Source: Kushneria konosiri (GTDB taxonomy: Bacteria > Pseudomonadota > Gammaproteobacteria > Pseudomonadales > Halomonadaceae). From it: DNA of 64,000 nt. Under the pieces are notes generated by a model. That model had not been told where the DNA came from. It worked only from the letters and a program-made list of their open reading frames with translations, and made no database searches. Below, piece by piece: positions 12,146-21,494 of this stretch; position 1 is the stretch's first letter; the number at the start of each line of letters is the position of its first letter. The DNA is taken from positions 992,001-1,056,000 of the forward strand of contig NZ_CP021323.1 in NCBI RefSeq assembly GCF_002155145.1, read 5' to 3'. The translations under genes were made by a program, and so were the position numbers.

Positions 12146-13009
12146 TTATTCGTTGACATCCATGTAGCGACGCGCCCATTCGCGGTTCTCTTCAAGCGTC
12201 GAGTAGCGGGTAGAGAGCTCGGAGGCGTTCAGATTGCCATCGGCAATCTGGCGCTGCTCGCGCAGGCAGTCATAGGTGGCCTTGATGGCGGCAAAATAGG
12301 CGCCATGACCGTTGACCACCACACGTACGCCGGCACGCGCCAGACGCTCACGATCGCGCAGTTCGGGATTGTCATAGGTGACCAGCATCAGAGGGATATT
12401 CAGATGCTCGGCGATGCTTTCCAGATGATCGAAGTCACGAATGCCGACCATGCAGATGCCGTCGGCGCCGGCACGTTCATAGGCCATGGCACGCGTGGTG
12501 GCATCTTCCACGCTGAGCACGCCGGCGTTGGTACGGGCAAAGATCGACATGGCCGGATCAATCCGGGCCTCCAGCGCCGCACGAATCTTGCCCACGCCCT
12601 CTTCCAGTGGCACCAGATCGGTGGACTTGCGGCCGTACTTGGCCGGCAGCAGCGTGTCCTCGATGGTCAGCGCCGCCACGCCGGCCCGCTCGAGCTCAAC
12701 GATGGTGCGCATCACATTGAGCGCATTACCGTAGCCATGGTCAGCATCGGCAATGATCGGCAGACGCGCCACGCGACCGATACGGGTCGCCTGCTCGACA
12801 AATTCGCTCAACGTGATGAGAGCAAAATCGGGCGCGGCCAGTACCTGCAACGAGGCGACAGAACCGCCCAGAATGCCGACTTCAAATCCCAGGTCCGCCG
12901 CAATACGGGCAGACATGGGATCAAAGGTCGAGGCGGTGAAGAAGCAGTCTTCGCGGGCAAGCAACTCGCGAAACTGATAGCGCAGATCGTGCTGGGAGGG
13001 GGTAGCCAT
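12146..13009 (-). CDS. Oxaloacetate decarboxylase, isocitrate lyase/PEP mutase superfamily
   Basis: TIM-barrel enzyme that most likely decarboxylates oxaloacetate to pyruvate, as the Pseudomonas PA4872 family does. DADHGYGN (88-95) supplies metal ligands and [11 protein letters not shown] (116-126) replaces the KKCGH loop of isocitrate lyases, which excludes lyase activity on isocitrate. The 287-residue length matches PA4872-type proteins. AGGAG lies upstream. It is probably monocistronic. Methylisocitrate lyase or another PEP-mutase-family activity is a less likely alternative. Confidence 0.82.
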   Translation of the reverse strand: MATPSQHDLRYQFRELLAREDCFFTASTFDPMSARIAADLGFEVGILGGSVASLQVLAAPDFALITLSEFVEQATRIGRVARLPIIADADHGYGNALNVMRTIVELERAGVAALTIEDTLLPAKYGRKSTDLVPLEEGVGKIRAALEARIDPAMSIFARTNAGVLSVEDATTRAMAYERAGADGICMVGIRDFDHLESIAEHLNIPLMLVTYDNPELRDRERLARAGVRVVVNGHGAYFAAIKATYDCLREQRQIADGNLNASELSTRYSTLEENREWARRYMDVNE

Positions 13010-13213
13010 GACAACTCCTGAACATCACAAAGCGGCGACAGGCCCCGGGGGCCCATCCTTGATGGCGACCTACTTTATACCTTTGTCCCATAACGCACCA
13101 ATCCGGTGCCCCTGACCGGTCGATCACCTTTCGATACCGACTCTGTTGTTACGCCATCCTGGTGATAGATGAAGATGAGGTCACAGGATCGATCCTGTCG
13201 AAAGATCTGATGT

Positions 13214-14212
13214 TTATTTCAAGCGACTTGATGAGGCCCTGGGAATCAGGCTGGGCATGGCGCGGCGAATGACATGCTCGGAATTGTCGGTAAACAACAG
13301 ATCGACGGCATGATGCGCGATGTAGTCAAACGGTATATGCACCGAGGTTAGCGGTACCGGCAGTCGGCTACAAAGCGGAATATTGTTATAACCTACCAGC
13401 GACAGTGAGGCACCAAGCTCAATGCCGAGACGATGGGCGGCTGCCATGACACCGATGGCCAGATTGTCGTTGACCGCAAAGATAGCGGTGGGACGAGATG
13501 CCCCGGACAGCAGCTTCATTCCCGATTCTTCGCCCGACTCCATGCCAAACTCGGACCCCATGATCCACTGCTCATTCACTTCCACGCTGGCCTCCTGCAT
13601 GGCGCGACGAAACCCCGCCTGTCTATCGCGCGCACTGGAGGCGAACCCCGGACCCGCTACCAGCCCGATATCCGTATGACCGAGATCAAGAAGATGGCGA
13701 GTCGCAAGATATCCTCCCTGAATATCATCCCCAAGCGAGGAAGGGCTGGTGCCATCCGTACGCAAAACCAGTGAATGCGCAATGCCCTGTTCACGAAGAT
13801 GTGAGGGAAGCTGATCATCCAGGCGACTGGTGGCGAGAATCAAACCATCAACGCGTCGATTCAAGAGCGACTCGGCGGCCTGACGCTCACTTTCCGGTGC
13901 ATCGCCACTGGTCGCTACAATCGTGAAGTAATGGCGCTCCTTTGCCGCCTGGGAAATCGCTTCATAAATCAGCGCCATGACCGTATCGCTAAGACGTGGC
14001 ACCAGCACGCCGATGGTTCCACTCCCCCCACGGCGAAGGCTTGATGCCAGAATATCGCGCTTGTAACCGAGTGCTTCGGCAACCTGCCTGACACGCTCGG
14101 CAGCAGGGCTGTTCGAGCGTGGCAAGCGTTCATCCAATACCCGTGAGACGGTGGATGTACTGACGCCTGCGGCCCTGGCCACCTCCTGCATCGTAACCGG
14201 CTTGTTATTCAT
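13214..14212 (-). CDS. LacI-family transcriptional regulator of the DapA/NRAMP-like locus
   Basis: 332-residue repressor with the helix-turn-helix at the N-terminus (VTMQEVARAAGVSTSTVSRV, about 6-25), hinge with RGGSGTIGVLVP, and a PBP-like ligand domain. It is divergent from the DapA-family, NRAMP-like and porin genes, with repeated AACGTTCCC motifs between them, so it very likely regulates that unit. Ligand unknown; the organisation suggests an organic acid or sugar derivative. Confidence 0.9.
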   Translation of the reverse strand: MNNKPVTMQEVARAAGVSTSTVSRVLDERLPRSNSPAAERVRQVAEALGYKRDILASSLRRGGSGTIGVLVPRLSDTVMALIYEAISQAAKERHYFTIVATSGDAPESERQAAESLLNRRVDGLILATSRLDDQLPSHLREQGIAHSLVLRTDGTSPSSLGDDIQGGYLATRHLLDLGHTDIGLVAGPGFASSARDRQAGFRRAMQEASVEVNEQWIMGSEFGMESGEESGMKLLSGASRPTAIFAVNDNLAIGVMAAAHRLGIELGASLSLVGYNNIPLCSRLPVPLTSVHIPFDYIAHHAVDLLFTDNSEHVIRRAMPSLIPRASSSRLK

Positions 14213-14431
14213 CGATATATGGGTCCATGAAACATGGGTGTAACGACGGATTCAGCTGACAACACCCTACAAGGCATGAAAACAGGATTACCAATCATAA
14301 TCCTGATTGTGTAAGCAGTTATATCACTGAGCATGTCTCGGGCCTTATCTTCAATATTCTTCAAGTTTCCTCCGATGGTCTTCAGACCAATGTTGAATTG
14401 GCGCCAAACATTTTTAGCACAAATATATGCA

Positions 14432-14452
14432 AACGTTCCCGTTAACGTTCCC
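14432..14452. promoter_or_regulatory. Tandem AACGTTCCC operator candidate
   Basis: AACGTTCCC occurs twice (14432-14440 and 14444-14452), 12 bp apart, each with a palindromic AACGTT core; GTTAAC lies between. The site is 24 bp before the DapA-family start and therefore overlaps or follows its promoter, as expected for a repressor site of the divergent LacI-type regulator. Confidence 0.5.
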
Positions 14453-14475
14453 AAACACTCTAGAAAGGATACATC

Positions 14476-15393
14476 ATGTCTCTCGATCTCAGGGGTCTTA
14501 CGCCTGCGCCGGTAACGCCCTTTACACGTGAAGGCGAAGTCGATTATGACGCCATCCAGAAACTGGGGGCCTGGCTTGGCAGCATTGATGGCATTACAGG
14601 GCTGGTCGTATTGGGTCATGCCGGGGAAGGCACGTTTCTGACGTCCGACGAACAAACACGTGTGATCGAAGCCTTTGTCGAGTCGGTCAAGGGCGAAATC
14701 CCCATTATCGCGGGCATTACTCGTGAAGGCGATTATGTGGCCGCTGAAGAAGCAAAGCGGGCCGTCAAGGCTGGCGCATCAGCAGGTCTTGTCTATCCAT
14801 CACACGGCTGGCTGCGTTTTGGCTATCAGGAAGGCGCCCCTCAGGAACGCTATCGCCGCATTCATGAAGAAAGCGGCCTGCCACTTATCCTCTTCCAGTA
14901 TCCAGACAACACCAAGGCGACCTACAACCTGCAGACCCAGCTCGACATTGCAGCGCAACCCGGCGTCTTTGCCATGAAAAACGGGGTTCGCAACATGAAA
15001 CGCTGGGACACCGAGATCCCGGTGATTCGCGCCGAGCGGCCTGACCTGCAGATTTTGACCTGTCACGACGAGTATCTGCTGCACACCATGTTTGATGTAG
15101 ATGGCGCCCTGGTAGGCTACGGCGGTATCGCACCGGAGCCGCTGATCGAAATGATCAAGGCAGGCAAGGCAAAGGATTATCCCAAGGTCCGCGAGCTGCA
15201 TGACCGTCTGCTACCGGTAACCAAAAGCGTTTATCACCGCGGCTCTCACATGGAAGGCACCGTCGCGCTTAAATGGGCTCTGGTCGCTCGAGGCATCCTC
15301 GATCATGCCACGGTGCGCGCACCGCTGAGACCGCTCGTTGAAGGCGCCGATCAGGAAATTGCCGATGCCATGCGCCAGGCCGGCCTGACCTGA
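14476..15393 (+). CDS. DapA-family (DHDPS/N-acetylneuraminate lyase) aldolase
   Basis: Class I aldolase, 305 residues, with Schiff-base Lys168 (FAMKNGV), Tyr142 in FQYP and the GHAGEG loop (47-52) of the superfamily. It lacks the context of lysine biosynthesis and sits behind a LacI-type regulator with a transporter and porin, so a catabolic reaction that releases or dehydrates a keto acid is more likely. GAAAGGA precedes the ATG. Keto-deoxy-sugar-acid aldolase or dehydratase and hydroxyproline-pathway lyase are possible; the substrate cannot be fixed from sequence. Confidence 0.85.
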   Translation: MSLDLRGLTPAPVTPFTREGEVDYDAIQKLGAWLGSIDGITGLVVLGHAGEGTFLTSDEQTRVIEAFVESVKGEIPIIAGITREGDYVAAEEAKRAVKAGASAGLVYPSHGWLRFGYQEGAPQERYRRIHEESGLPLILFQYPDNTKATYNLQTQLDIAAQPGVFAMKNGVRNMKRWDTEIPVIRAERPDLQILTCHDEYLLHTMFDVDGALVGYGGIAPEPLIEMIKAGKAKDYPKVRELHDRLLPVTKSVYHRGSHMEGTVALKWALVARGILDHATVRAPLRPLVEGADQEIADAMRQAGLT

Positions 15394-15402
15394 TTCACTC
15401 CG

Positions 15403-15426
15403 ACCGGCCACCACCCGGTGGCCGGT
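15403..15426 (+). other. Intergenic hairpin between lyase and transporter genes
   Basis: Perfect 10-bp stem (15403-15412 with 15417-15426), loop ACCC, without a T-run. It may attenuate or protect the transcript rather than end it, since the downstream gene lies in the same direction 120 bp later. Confidence 0.45.
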
Positions 15427-15513
15427 TGACATTGAGCATCTTCCTCGCCGTCTCATCAGATGCTTTATCCATGATCGTCACCTCATCTTCTAGGGCATCC
15501 TCTTCAGGAGCGC

Positions 15514-16779
15514 ATGATGAATACTGATCTCAAGCAGTCTTCCAGGGCTGCCCCCGGCGCATCGTCAGTTACCGGGCGTCTTTCAATACCTCAAATGCTG
15601 GCCCTCATGGGGCCTGCCTTCGTGGCCGGGGCCTGGCGCTTCGGTCCCGGCGCGCTTACATCGGCTGTTCAGGCCGGCAGCCAATACGGTTACATGCTGC
15701 TATGGGTCATCCTGATCTCGGCAGTACTGATGTTCGTCTTCAACGATATGGCAGTAAGGCTCGGGCTGGCGTCAGGTGATTCCGTGATTTCGGTGACCAA
15801 AAGAACGCTGGGGCGACCGGTTGGCGTACTGGCCGGACTTGGCGTTTTCTCCATTACCCTGATGTTTGCCGTCGGTAACGCGGTCGGCTCGGGACTCGCC
15901 CTGAGCCTGCTGTTTGGAGGATCCGTTGTTGGCTGGACGCTGGCCTCGACCGTGGCCGTAGCGCTGCTCATTGCCATGCGCAATACCTACAAGGCAATGG
16001 AGCGACTTCTCGTCGCCCTGATCGGGCTGATGTCGATCGGATTTTTCGCCTCGGCCATCCTGAGCGACCCCAACTGGGTGGACGCGGCAAAGGGATTGAT
16101 TCCCAGGGTTCCTGCCGAGGCCGGCGTGCTGCTGATTGCGTTGATTGGCACCAACTTTTCAATCAACTCAGCGTTTTATACGGGCTATGCCATTCACGAA
16201 AGAAACCTGCGCAAGGAACAGTATCGCGCCATAACGCTGATGGACACGCTACCCGGCAACATCGCGACAGCCATCATGGCCATGCTGATCATTGTCGTGG
16301 CATCGGCCGTCCTCAATGCGACCGGCACCGTGGCAACCACCTTTCCTCAATTGGCCAGCGTACTGGAGCCGCTCGCCGGGCGTATGGGCGCAATACTCTT
16401 CGGGATGGGCTTTTTTGCAGCGGCCTTCTCATCCATGGCCGCCAATGCTTCGGCTGGTGGCACGCTGCTTGCAGATGCACTCGGCTGGGACAGCAGCCTC
16501 TCCTCCTGGCGCGTCAAATTTCTGGTCTACGCCATCATGATCTGGGGCGCCGGAGTCACCGTCTTCTCAAAGGGTTCACCGATCGAGCTGATCATCGTTG
16601 CCCAGGCGCTCACCGTACTGGTAGCTCCGTTTCTGGGCATCATTCTCTTTGTGCTGACCCAGCGTCGTGACGTCATGGGAGAACTGAGAAATGGCCCCTT
16701 GCAGACAATACTGGCCATCATCGGTCTGATTGCCATTTTTTCCATCTCCTTTCAGTTGCTCCTCAAACTCTTCGGTTAA
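15514..16779 (+). CDS. NRAMP-fold transporter lacking the canonical metal ligands
   Basis: Inner-membrane protein of 421 residues with about 11 hydrophobic segments and an NRAMP-like first helix (MGPAFVAGAW...AGSQYGYMLLW). In metal transporters helix 1 carries DPGN and helix 6 MPH; here the matching places read FGPGA (43-47) and TNFSINSA (213-220), so the Asp, Asn and Met ligands are all absent. Metal transport is therefore doubtful. The neighbours (DapA-family lyase, DcaP-like porin, LacI regulator) suggest uptake of an organic solute; this is inference. AGGAG precedes the tandem ATGATG start. Confidence 0.8.
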   Translation: MMNTDLKQSSRAAPGASSVTGRLSIPQMLALMGPAFVAGAWRFGPGALTSAVQAGSQYGYMLLWVILISAVLMFVFNDMAVRLGLASGDSVISVTKRTLGRPVGVLAGLGVFSITLMFAVGNAVGSGLALSLLFGGSVVGWTLASTVAVALLIAMRNTYKAMERLLVALIGLMSIGFFASAILSDPNWVDAAKGLIPRVPAEAGVLLIALIGTNFSINSAFYTGYAIHERNLRKEQYRAITLMDTLPGNIATAIMAMLIIVVASAVLNATGTVATTFPQLASVLEPLAGRMGAILFGMGFFAAAFSSMAANASAGGTLLADALGWDSSLSSWRVKFLVYAIMIWGAGVTVFSKGSPIELIIVAQALTVLVAPFLGIILFVLTQRRDVMGELRNGPLQTILAIIGLIAIFSISFQLLLKLFG

Positions 16780-16837
16780 CGCCATCCAACGCTGACCTTC
16801 TGGCTTCAATACCAACAAATACAATGGAGATATCGAG

Positions 16838-18049
16838 ATGCCCAACCGCATTTCACGCCGCTGTTCGCCCGTTTTCTGGGGAGCCATCATATTGTCATCC
16901 AGTGCACCGGCCCTTGCTTTCGATCTAAAGGTCGATGACACCACCGTGTCGCTGTATGGCTATGCAAAACTCGACATCATGCATGACATCGGCGACGTCC
17001 GTACCGGTAACAGCGATGGTATGGGAGACAGTGTCAACTTCAACAAAATCGCCGTGGATGGACAGCCTTCCTCTAGCGGTCACTCCAACCTGAGCGCAGG
17101 CGAGTCTCGTCTGGGAATTCGCACCACCACACCGACAGAGCAGGGTGACCTGGTGGTTAATCTTGAGGGAGATTTTTTCTTCGGCAATTTGCGGCTGCGC
17201 CAGGCCTATGGATCCTGGAACGGCATTACCGCCGGCCAGACCTGGAGCAATTTTCATACGTTCGTTGGCACAACACCGACGCTTGACTTTACGGGTCCTG
17301 CAGGACGGGACTCCACCCTGCGTCAGGCGCAGTTGCGCTATTCCATCGGCAATTTTCATATCGCAGTGGAAGATCCAGGCGGGGTAGCCTCGGGAGATTC
17401 ATTTGATGGCGGATACAATGCCTTCAATGGAGATAGATCCATTGCCGGAACGGATGTTGATCGCAAGGATGGACTGCCGGATTTAACCCTGCGCTATGAA
17501 TCAAGGTCAGGGCCGGTCCAGTGGGCAACGGCCGCGGTCGTCCGCGAAATTGCCTTTGATGATGGCGGCAACAGTGACTCTGTCCTTGGGTGGGGGATGT
17601 TTCTCGCAGGCAGCTATGCCCTTGCTCCTTCAACCAGAATACGCGCTCAGTTGACCGGCGGTGACGGCATCGGCGCCTACATGAAGGTCAATCCTGCTCC
17701 TGCGGCTTACCGCATCGGCAATCGTCTCGAAACGCTACCGGCATGGGGCGGCACATTAGGCATTAGCCAGGATATCGGGCCTGGTACGCTCAATGCTTCC
17801 TATTCCCGCGTCGAAGCTGACTGGGATGATGCCGAGCGCGACGGCATTTCTCTGGTCAACACAAATAGCGCCAGTGGATTCATCAATGCCTATGACAAGG
17901 TGCATGAGCTGATTCATGTCAATTACATGTGGAATCCCATGGAGCGCATTACCTATGGCGTTGAACTCTCGCATGCCATGCGGAAAACCGTAGATGATCG
18001 CAGTGGCAGCGTTGATCGTTTGCAGGGCAGCATCATCTACCGCTTCTAG
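16838..18049 (+). CDS. DcaP-like outer-membrane porin
   Basis: 403-residue outer-membrane channel. The signal peptide ends at APALA-F (about residue 27) and the mature N-terminus (VSLYGYAKLDIMHDIGD) is typical of DcaP/DUF3138-like trimeric porins, which favour negatively charged small molecules. It ends in Phe (IIYRF), the outer-membrane insertion signal. AATGGAGAT precedes the ATG and the gap from the transporter is 58 bp, so they are likely co-transcribed. Substrate inferred as anionic. Confidence 0.82.
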   Translation: MPNRISRRCSPVFWGAIILSSSAPALAFDLKVDDTTVSLYGYAKLDIMHDIGDVRTGNSDGMGDSVNFNKIAVDGQPSSSGHSNLSAGESRLGIRTTTPTEQGDLVVNLEGDFFFGNLRLRQAYGSWNGITAGQTWSNFHTFVGTTPTLDFTGPAGRDSTLRQAQLRYSIGNFHIAVEDPGGVASGDSFDGGYNAFNGDRSIAGTDVDRKDGLPDLTLRYESRSGPVQWATAAVVREIAFDDGGNSDSVLGWGMFLAGSYALAPSTRIRAQLTGGDGIGAYMKVNPAPAAYRIGNRLETLPAWGGTLGISQDIGPGTLNASYSRVEADWDDAERDGISLVNTNSASGFINAYDKVHELIHVNYMWNPMERITYGVELSHAMRKTVDDRSGSVDRLQGSIIYRF

Positions 18050-18070
18050 ATGACGCCTTGTACACAGCCT

Positions 18071-18094
18071 GCCCCGGCGTATCAGCGCCGGGGC
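18071..18094. terminator. Hairpin between convergent porin and ntrC
   Basis: A 9-bp GC stem (18071-18079 with 18086-18094) with a 6-base loop between the ends of the two convergent genes. No long T-run is present, so termination strength is uncertain. Confidence 0.55.
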
Positions 18095-18119
18095 CTGCAG
18101 GGAGTTCACATACAGACCA

Positions 18120-19535
18120 TCAGTCGGCGCTGTCGGCCAGCGCCGGCAGCAATACCTTGAGCTTGCGGGTCAGGGTATTGCGTCCCCAGCCCAGCAGTTC
18201 AGCGGCCTCGCCCTTGCGCCCACCGGTGTGCTTCAGTGCCGTCTCGATCAGGATGCGCTCGAAATCCGGAACCGACTCCTCCAGCAGATGCGTATGACCC
18301 GCCGCCAGCGCTCGATCGGCCCATTCACGAAAGGCGCTGCGCCAGTCGCCGGAGCCCTCGGTGGGGCCGTCCAGATCACGCAGCTCCGGCGGTAAATCGT
18401 CAACGAGCACTTCACGGCTGGACGCCATGACGGTCAGCCAGCGGCAGGTGTTTTCCAGCTGGCGCACGTTGCCTGGCCAGGGCAGGTGCGAAAGATGCTG
18501 TTCGGCCGCCTCGGTGAGCACCTTGGGCTCGGCGGAAAGTTCACGGGCCGCCTCGGCCAGAAAGTGGCGCGCGAGTCGCGGGATGTCCTCGCGCCGCTCG
18601 GCAAGTCTGGGCAGGTGTACGCGGATCACGTTGAGGCGGTGAAAAAGGTCCTCACGAAAGCGCCCTTCCTCGACCAGCTTTTCGAGATGCTGATGGGTCG
18701 CAGCAATGATGCGCACATCCACCCGAACCGGCACATGACCACCCACCCGATAGAACTCGCCATCGGCCAGCACGCGCAACAGTCGCGTCTGGGTTTCGGC
18801 CGGCATGTCACCGATCTCGTCGAGAAAGAGCGTGCCGCCATCGGCCTGTTCAAAACGTCCGCGACGCTGGGCGGTAGCCCCGGTAAAGGCGCCCTTTTCG
18901 TGACCAAAAAGCTCCGACTCCATGAGATCACGCGGAATGGCGGCCATGTTCAAGGCGATAAAGGGTTGATGGCCCCGTGGACTGTGCTGGTGCAGGGCGC
19001 GGGCCACCCGCTCCTTGCCGGTCCCCGACTCGCCGTTGATCATCACGGTGATGTGAGAGTGAGACAGCCGGCCGATGGCACGAAACACCTCCTGCATGGC
19101 CGGCGCCTCACCGATGATCTCGGCCTGAATGCCCTCGGGCACGCGAGCCGGTGCCTGACGTTCGCGTGCGTGGGCCACGGCGCGGCGCACCAGTGAGAGC
19201 GCATCGTCGACGTCAAAGGGCTTGGGCAGATACTCGAACGCGCCGCCCTGATAGGAGGCCACGGCGCTGTCGAGATCCGAGTGCGCCGTCATGATGATCA
19301 CCGGCATGTCGGCGTGGCGCTCGCGCACCCGCGCCATCAGATCGAGCCCGTCGACGCCCGGCATGCGAATGTCGGTGAGCAGTACATCAGGAGCCTGACG
19401 GTTGATGGCCTCCTCGGCCTGATCAGCTCGCTCAAAGCTTGAGACTTCGATATCAGGCTGGGCAAGCGTACGCTCGAGTACCCAGCGGATGGCGCGATCA
19501 TCATCCACGATATAGACGCGGGCCGTATCACTCAT
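18120..19535 (-). CDS. glnG: Nitrogen regulation response regulator NtrC
   Basis: Sigma-54 activator that turns on glnA and other nitrogen genes when phosphorylated by NtrB. Receiver domain with Asp55 (TDIRMPG), AAA+ domain with Walker A GESGTGKE (168-175) and the sigma-54 contact loop GAFTGA (215-220), and a C-terminal Fis-type helix-turn-helix ([20 protein letters not shown]). 471 residues matches the family. It overlaps ntrB by 8 bp and lies downstream of glnA, as in enteric and other gamma-proteobacterial glnA-ntrBC loci. Confidence 0.97.
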   Translation of the reverse strand: MSDTARVYIVDDDRAIRWVLERTLAQPDIEVSSFERADQAEEAINRQAPDVLLTDIRMPGVDGLDLMARVRERHADMPVIIMTAHSDLDSAVASYQGGAFEYLPKPFDVDDALSLVRRAVAHARERQAPARVPEGIQAEIIGEAPAMQEVFRAIGRLSHSHITVMINGESGTGKERVARALHQHSPRGHQPFIALNMAAIPRDLMESELFGHEKGAFTGATAQRRGRFEQADGGTLFLDEIGDMPAETQTRLLRVLADGEFYRVGGHVPVRVDVRIIAATHQHLEKLVEEGRFREDLFHRLNVIRVHLPRLAERREDIPRLARHFLAEAARELSAEPKVLTEAAEQHLSHLPWPGNVRQLENTCRWLTVMASSREVLVDDLPPELRDLDGPTEGSGDWRSAFREWADRALAAGHTHLLEESVPDFERILIETALKHTGGRKGEAAELLGWGRNTLTRKLKVLLPALADSAD

Positions 19536-20613
19536 GGGTGCCTCCCTTCTCTTGTCGGTCTTGTTCGGGTTCGCTGAATCCTTCCAGCGGAATCAGAAGA
19601 CGAAATTCGGTATGACCGGGGCGACTTTCACATTCGATCAACCCCTGGTGCTGGTGCAGGATCGACTGGGCAATGGACAGCCCCAGTCCGCTGCCTTCGG
19701 CGCGACCCGAGATCATTGGATAAAACAGCGACTCTGCCAGCGTTTCGGGGACGCCCGGGCCGTTGTCGATCACGCAGACCTCACACACCAGCCGGTGGCG
19801 TTCGGCGCCCAGGGTAAACTGCCGCCTCGCTCGGGTCCGCAGCGTGACCGTCGGCTGCTCGATGGCGTTTTCGTTGAGCGCCTGTACGGCGTTGCGCGTG
19901 ACGTTGAGCACCGCCTGGATCAGCTGGCCGGCATCCCCCATGATCAATGGCAGGCTGGGGTCGTAATCGCGCACCAGCGCGATGGTGTCGGTCTCGGCCT
20001 GCAGCAGGGCACGCACCCGCTCGACCACCTCATGCACGTTAATGGGCCTTTGCTCGACCGGTCGATTGGGCCCCAGCATGCGATCAACCAGATCGCGAAG
20101 GCGGTCGGCCTCCTCGATGATGATGCGGGTGAACTCGGTCAGGCTTTCATCGGGCAGGTCACGTTCGAGCAGTTGCGCCGCCCCTCGGATACCCCCCAGC
20201 GGGTTCTTGACCTCATGGGCCAGACCCCGGGTCAGGACCTTGACCATCTCCTGGCGGGCAATCAGCGACTCCTCGCGGGAGATGCGCATCAGGCGGTCAC
20301 GCGGCTCGAACTCCAGCAGCAGCTCGGTTTTCGACAGTGGCGTTGCGGTGTAGTCCACCGTAATGCGCTCCCCGCTCGCCATGACCAGCTGCGTTTCGCG
20401 CTGGGTATAGGGGTGTTGAAGCCGCAACGCCTCGAGCAGCATGGCGGCGATACGGCCGTCTTCACCTTCAAGACATTCAAGAGAGGTGCCCTGCACCCGT
20501 GAAAGGCTCAGTCCCATCAGGGCTTCCGCAGCCGGATTAAGCCAGCGAACGCTCAATTGCGCGTCCAGCAGCACCACAGCCGTGGTGAGATGTTCCAGCA
20601 GGCGTTGATACAT
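19528..20613 (-). CDS. glnL: Nitrogen regulation sensor kinase NtrB
   Basis: Cytosolic two-component kinase/phosphatase controlled by PII. N-terminal PAS domain (about 5-100), phosphoacceptor His133 in GLAHEVKNPLGG, and a C-terminal ATPase domain with DNGPGVP and GSGLGLSIAQ boxes. The start at 20613 (MYQRLLEH) has GAGGG upstream; an open extension to 20763 has no ribosome site and non-family sequence. Translationally coupled to ntrC by an 8-bp overlap. Confidence 0.95.
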   Translation of the reverse strand: MYQRLLEHLTTAVVLLDAQLSVRWLNPAAEALMGLSLSRVQGTSLECLEGEDGRIAAMLLEALRLQHPYTQRETQLVMASGERITVDYTATPLSKTELLLEFEPRDRLMRISREESLIARQEMVKVLTRGLAHEVKNPLGGIRGAAQLLERDLPDESLTEFTRIIIEEADRLRDLVDRMLGPNRPVEQRPINVHEVVERVRALLQAETDTIALVRDYDPSLPLIMGDAGQLIQAVLNVTRNAVQALNENAIEQPTVTLRTRARRQFTLGAERHRLVCEVCVIDNGPGVPETLAESLFYPMISGRAEGSGLGLSIAQSILHQHQGLIECESRPGHTEFRLLIPLEGFSEPEQDRQEKGGTHE

Positions 20614-20792
20614 GAAGCCCTCGTTAACGTCGTTTCCCTTTGATAGTGCAAAAAGCGCGCCACATATGACGGATGCAGCATATATCGCACCACAAGGGAA
20701 AGGTGGGTCAGCGCGCCAGCACGGAAATGGCACATTGATAAGACCGCCCGGACCATGATGCACCTTTGTGGTGCATCAAGACCAGCAGCGGT

Positions 20793-21380
20793 TCACCGGG
20801 AATTGGCAGGCTCGGATTCGGACGTTGATGCGGCCAGTACATCAAGGGTCATGACGTCAGATCGCTGTCGAACAACACCGGCGCTGTCGAGCACTTCAGC
20901 CACCAGCGCATGGCGCCCGACCTTGAGCCCCATGGCCATCAATACATGGCTGGATAGCGGTGACTGATGCCGCCGGCCATCAATGATCAGTTGCACTTGA
21001 TCGCCAGCACGCAGACGCGGAACGATTTCAAGACGCAGGGGAATGCCACGGCGGGCCTGTTCGACGGTTACAGGCGCCGATCGTGGCTTGAGCACAACGC
21101 GCTGATAGGAGGTAAAACGAACAGGCGTCGCAGGTTCTGCCCCGGGGCTGTCAGTGCTACTGGAAGGCGACAGCACACGCGGGGCGCGCACTTGCGCCCG
21201 CGTACCACCGGGACGGTCGCTCCAGACAATGTTGCCCTGGGCATCTGTATGGCGATAGACCGCGGCATGTGCCTGCGACGGCAAGTCTGCAAGCAACCAA
21301 CAAACCCCTAGTGTCCACAGCAACAGATAACAGGAACGACCCGGCACGACAGTAATTCCACAGGAGGGAAAGTCCGTCAT
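20793..21380 (-). CDS. DUF4124 domain-containing periplasmic protein
   Basis: 195-residue exported protein. An N-terminal hydrophobic segment (about 18-40, ending in AHA-A) is followed by the DUF4124 motif VYRHTDAQGNIVWSDRP (about 41-57) and a beta-rich C-terminal part. Function unknown. Genes of this family often lie between glnA and ntrB in this lineage, as here, which hints at a link to nitrogen control or only to shared transcription. A terminator separates it from glnA. Confidence 0.8.
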   Translation of the reverse strand: MTDFPSCGITVVPGRSCYLLLWTLGVCWLLADLPSQAHAAVYRHTDAQGNIVWSDRPGGTRAQVRAPRVLSPSSSTDSPGAEPATPVRFTSYQRVVLKPRSAPVTVEQARRGIPLRLEIVPRLRAGDQVQLIIDGRRHQSPLSSHVLMAMGLKVGRHALVAEVLDSAGVVRQRSDVMTLDVLAASTSESEPANSR

Positions 21381-21412
21381 TATGGCCGGGGAAACTCGAT
21401 CTCCAGACGATA

Positions 21413-21438
21413 AAAAGCCCCGTTAAAACGGGGCTTTT
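21413..21438 (-). terminator. glnA terminator
   Basis: AAAAGCCCCGT (21413-21423) pairs with ACGGGGCTTTT (21428-21438), four-base loop, giving a T-run on the minus strand 57 bp after the glnA stop. Partial read-through would feed the DUF4124-ntrB-ntrC genes. Confidence 0.85.
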
Positions 21439-21494
21439 CCGTGTGGATACCCACAGGGGGCGGGCATCCTGCCTCAAATCATCAAGGCTGAACC

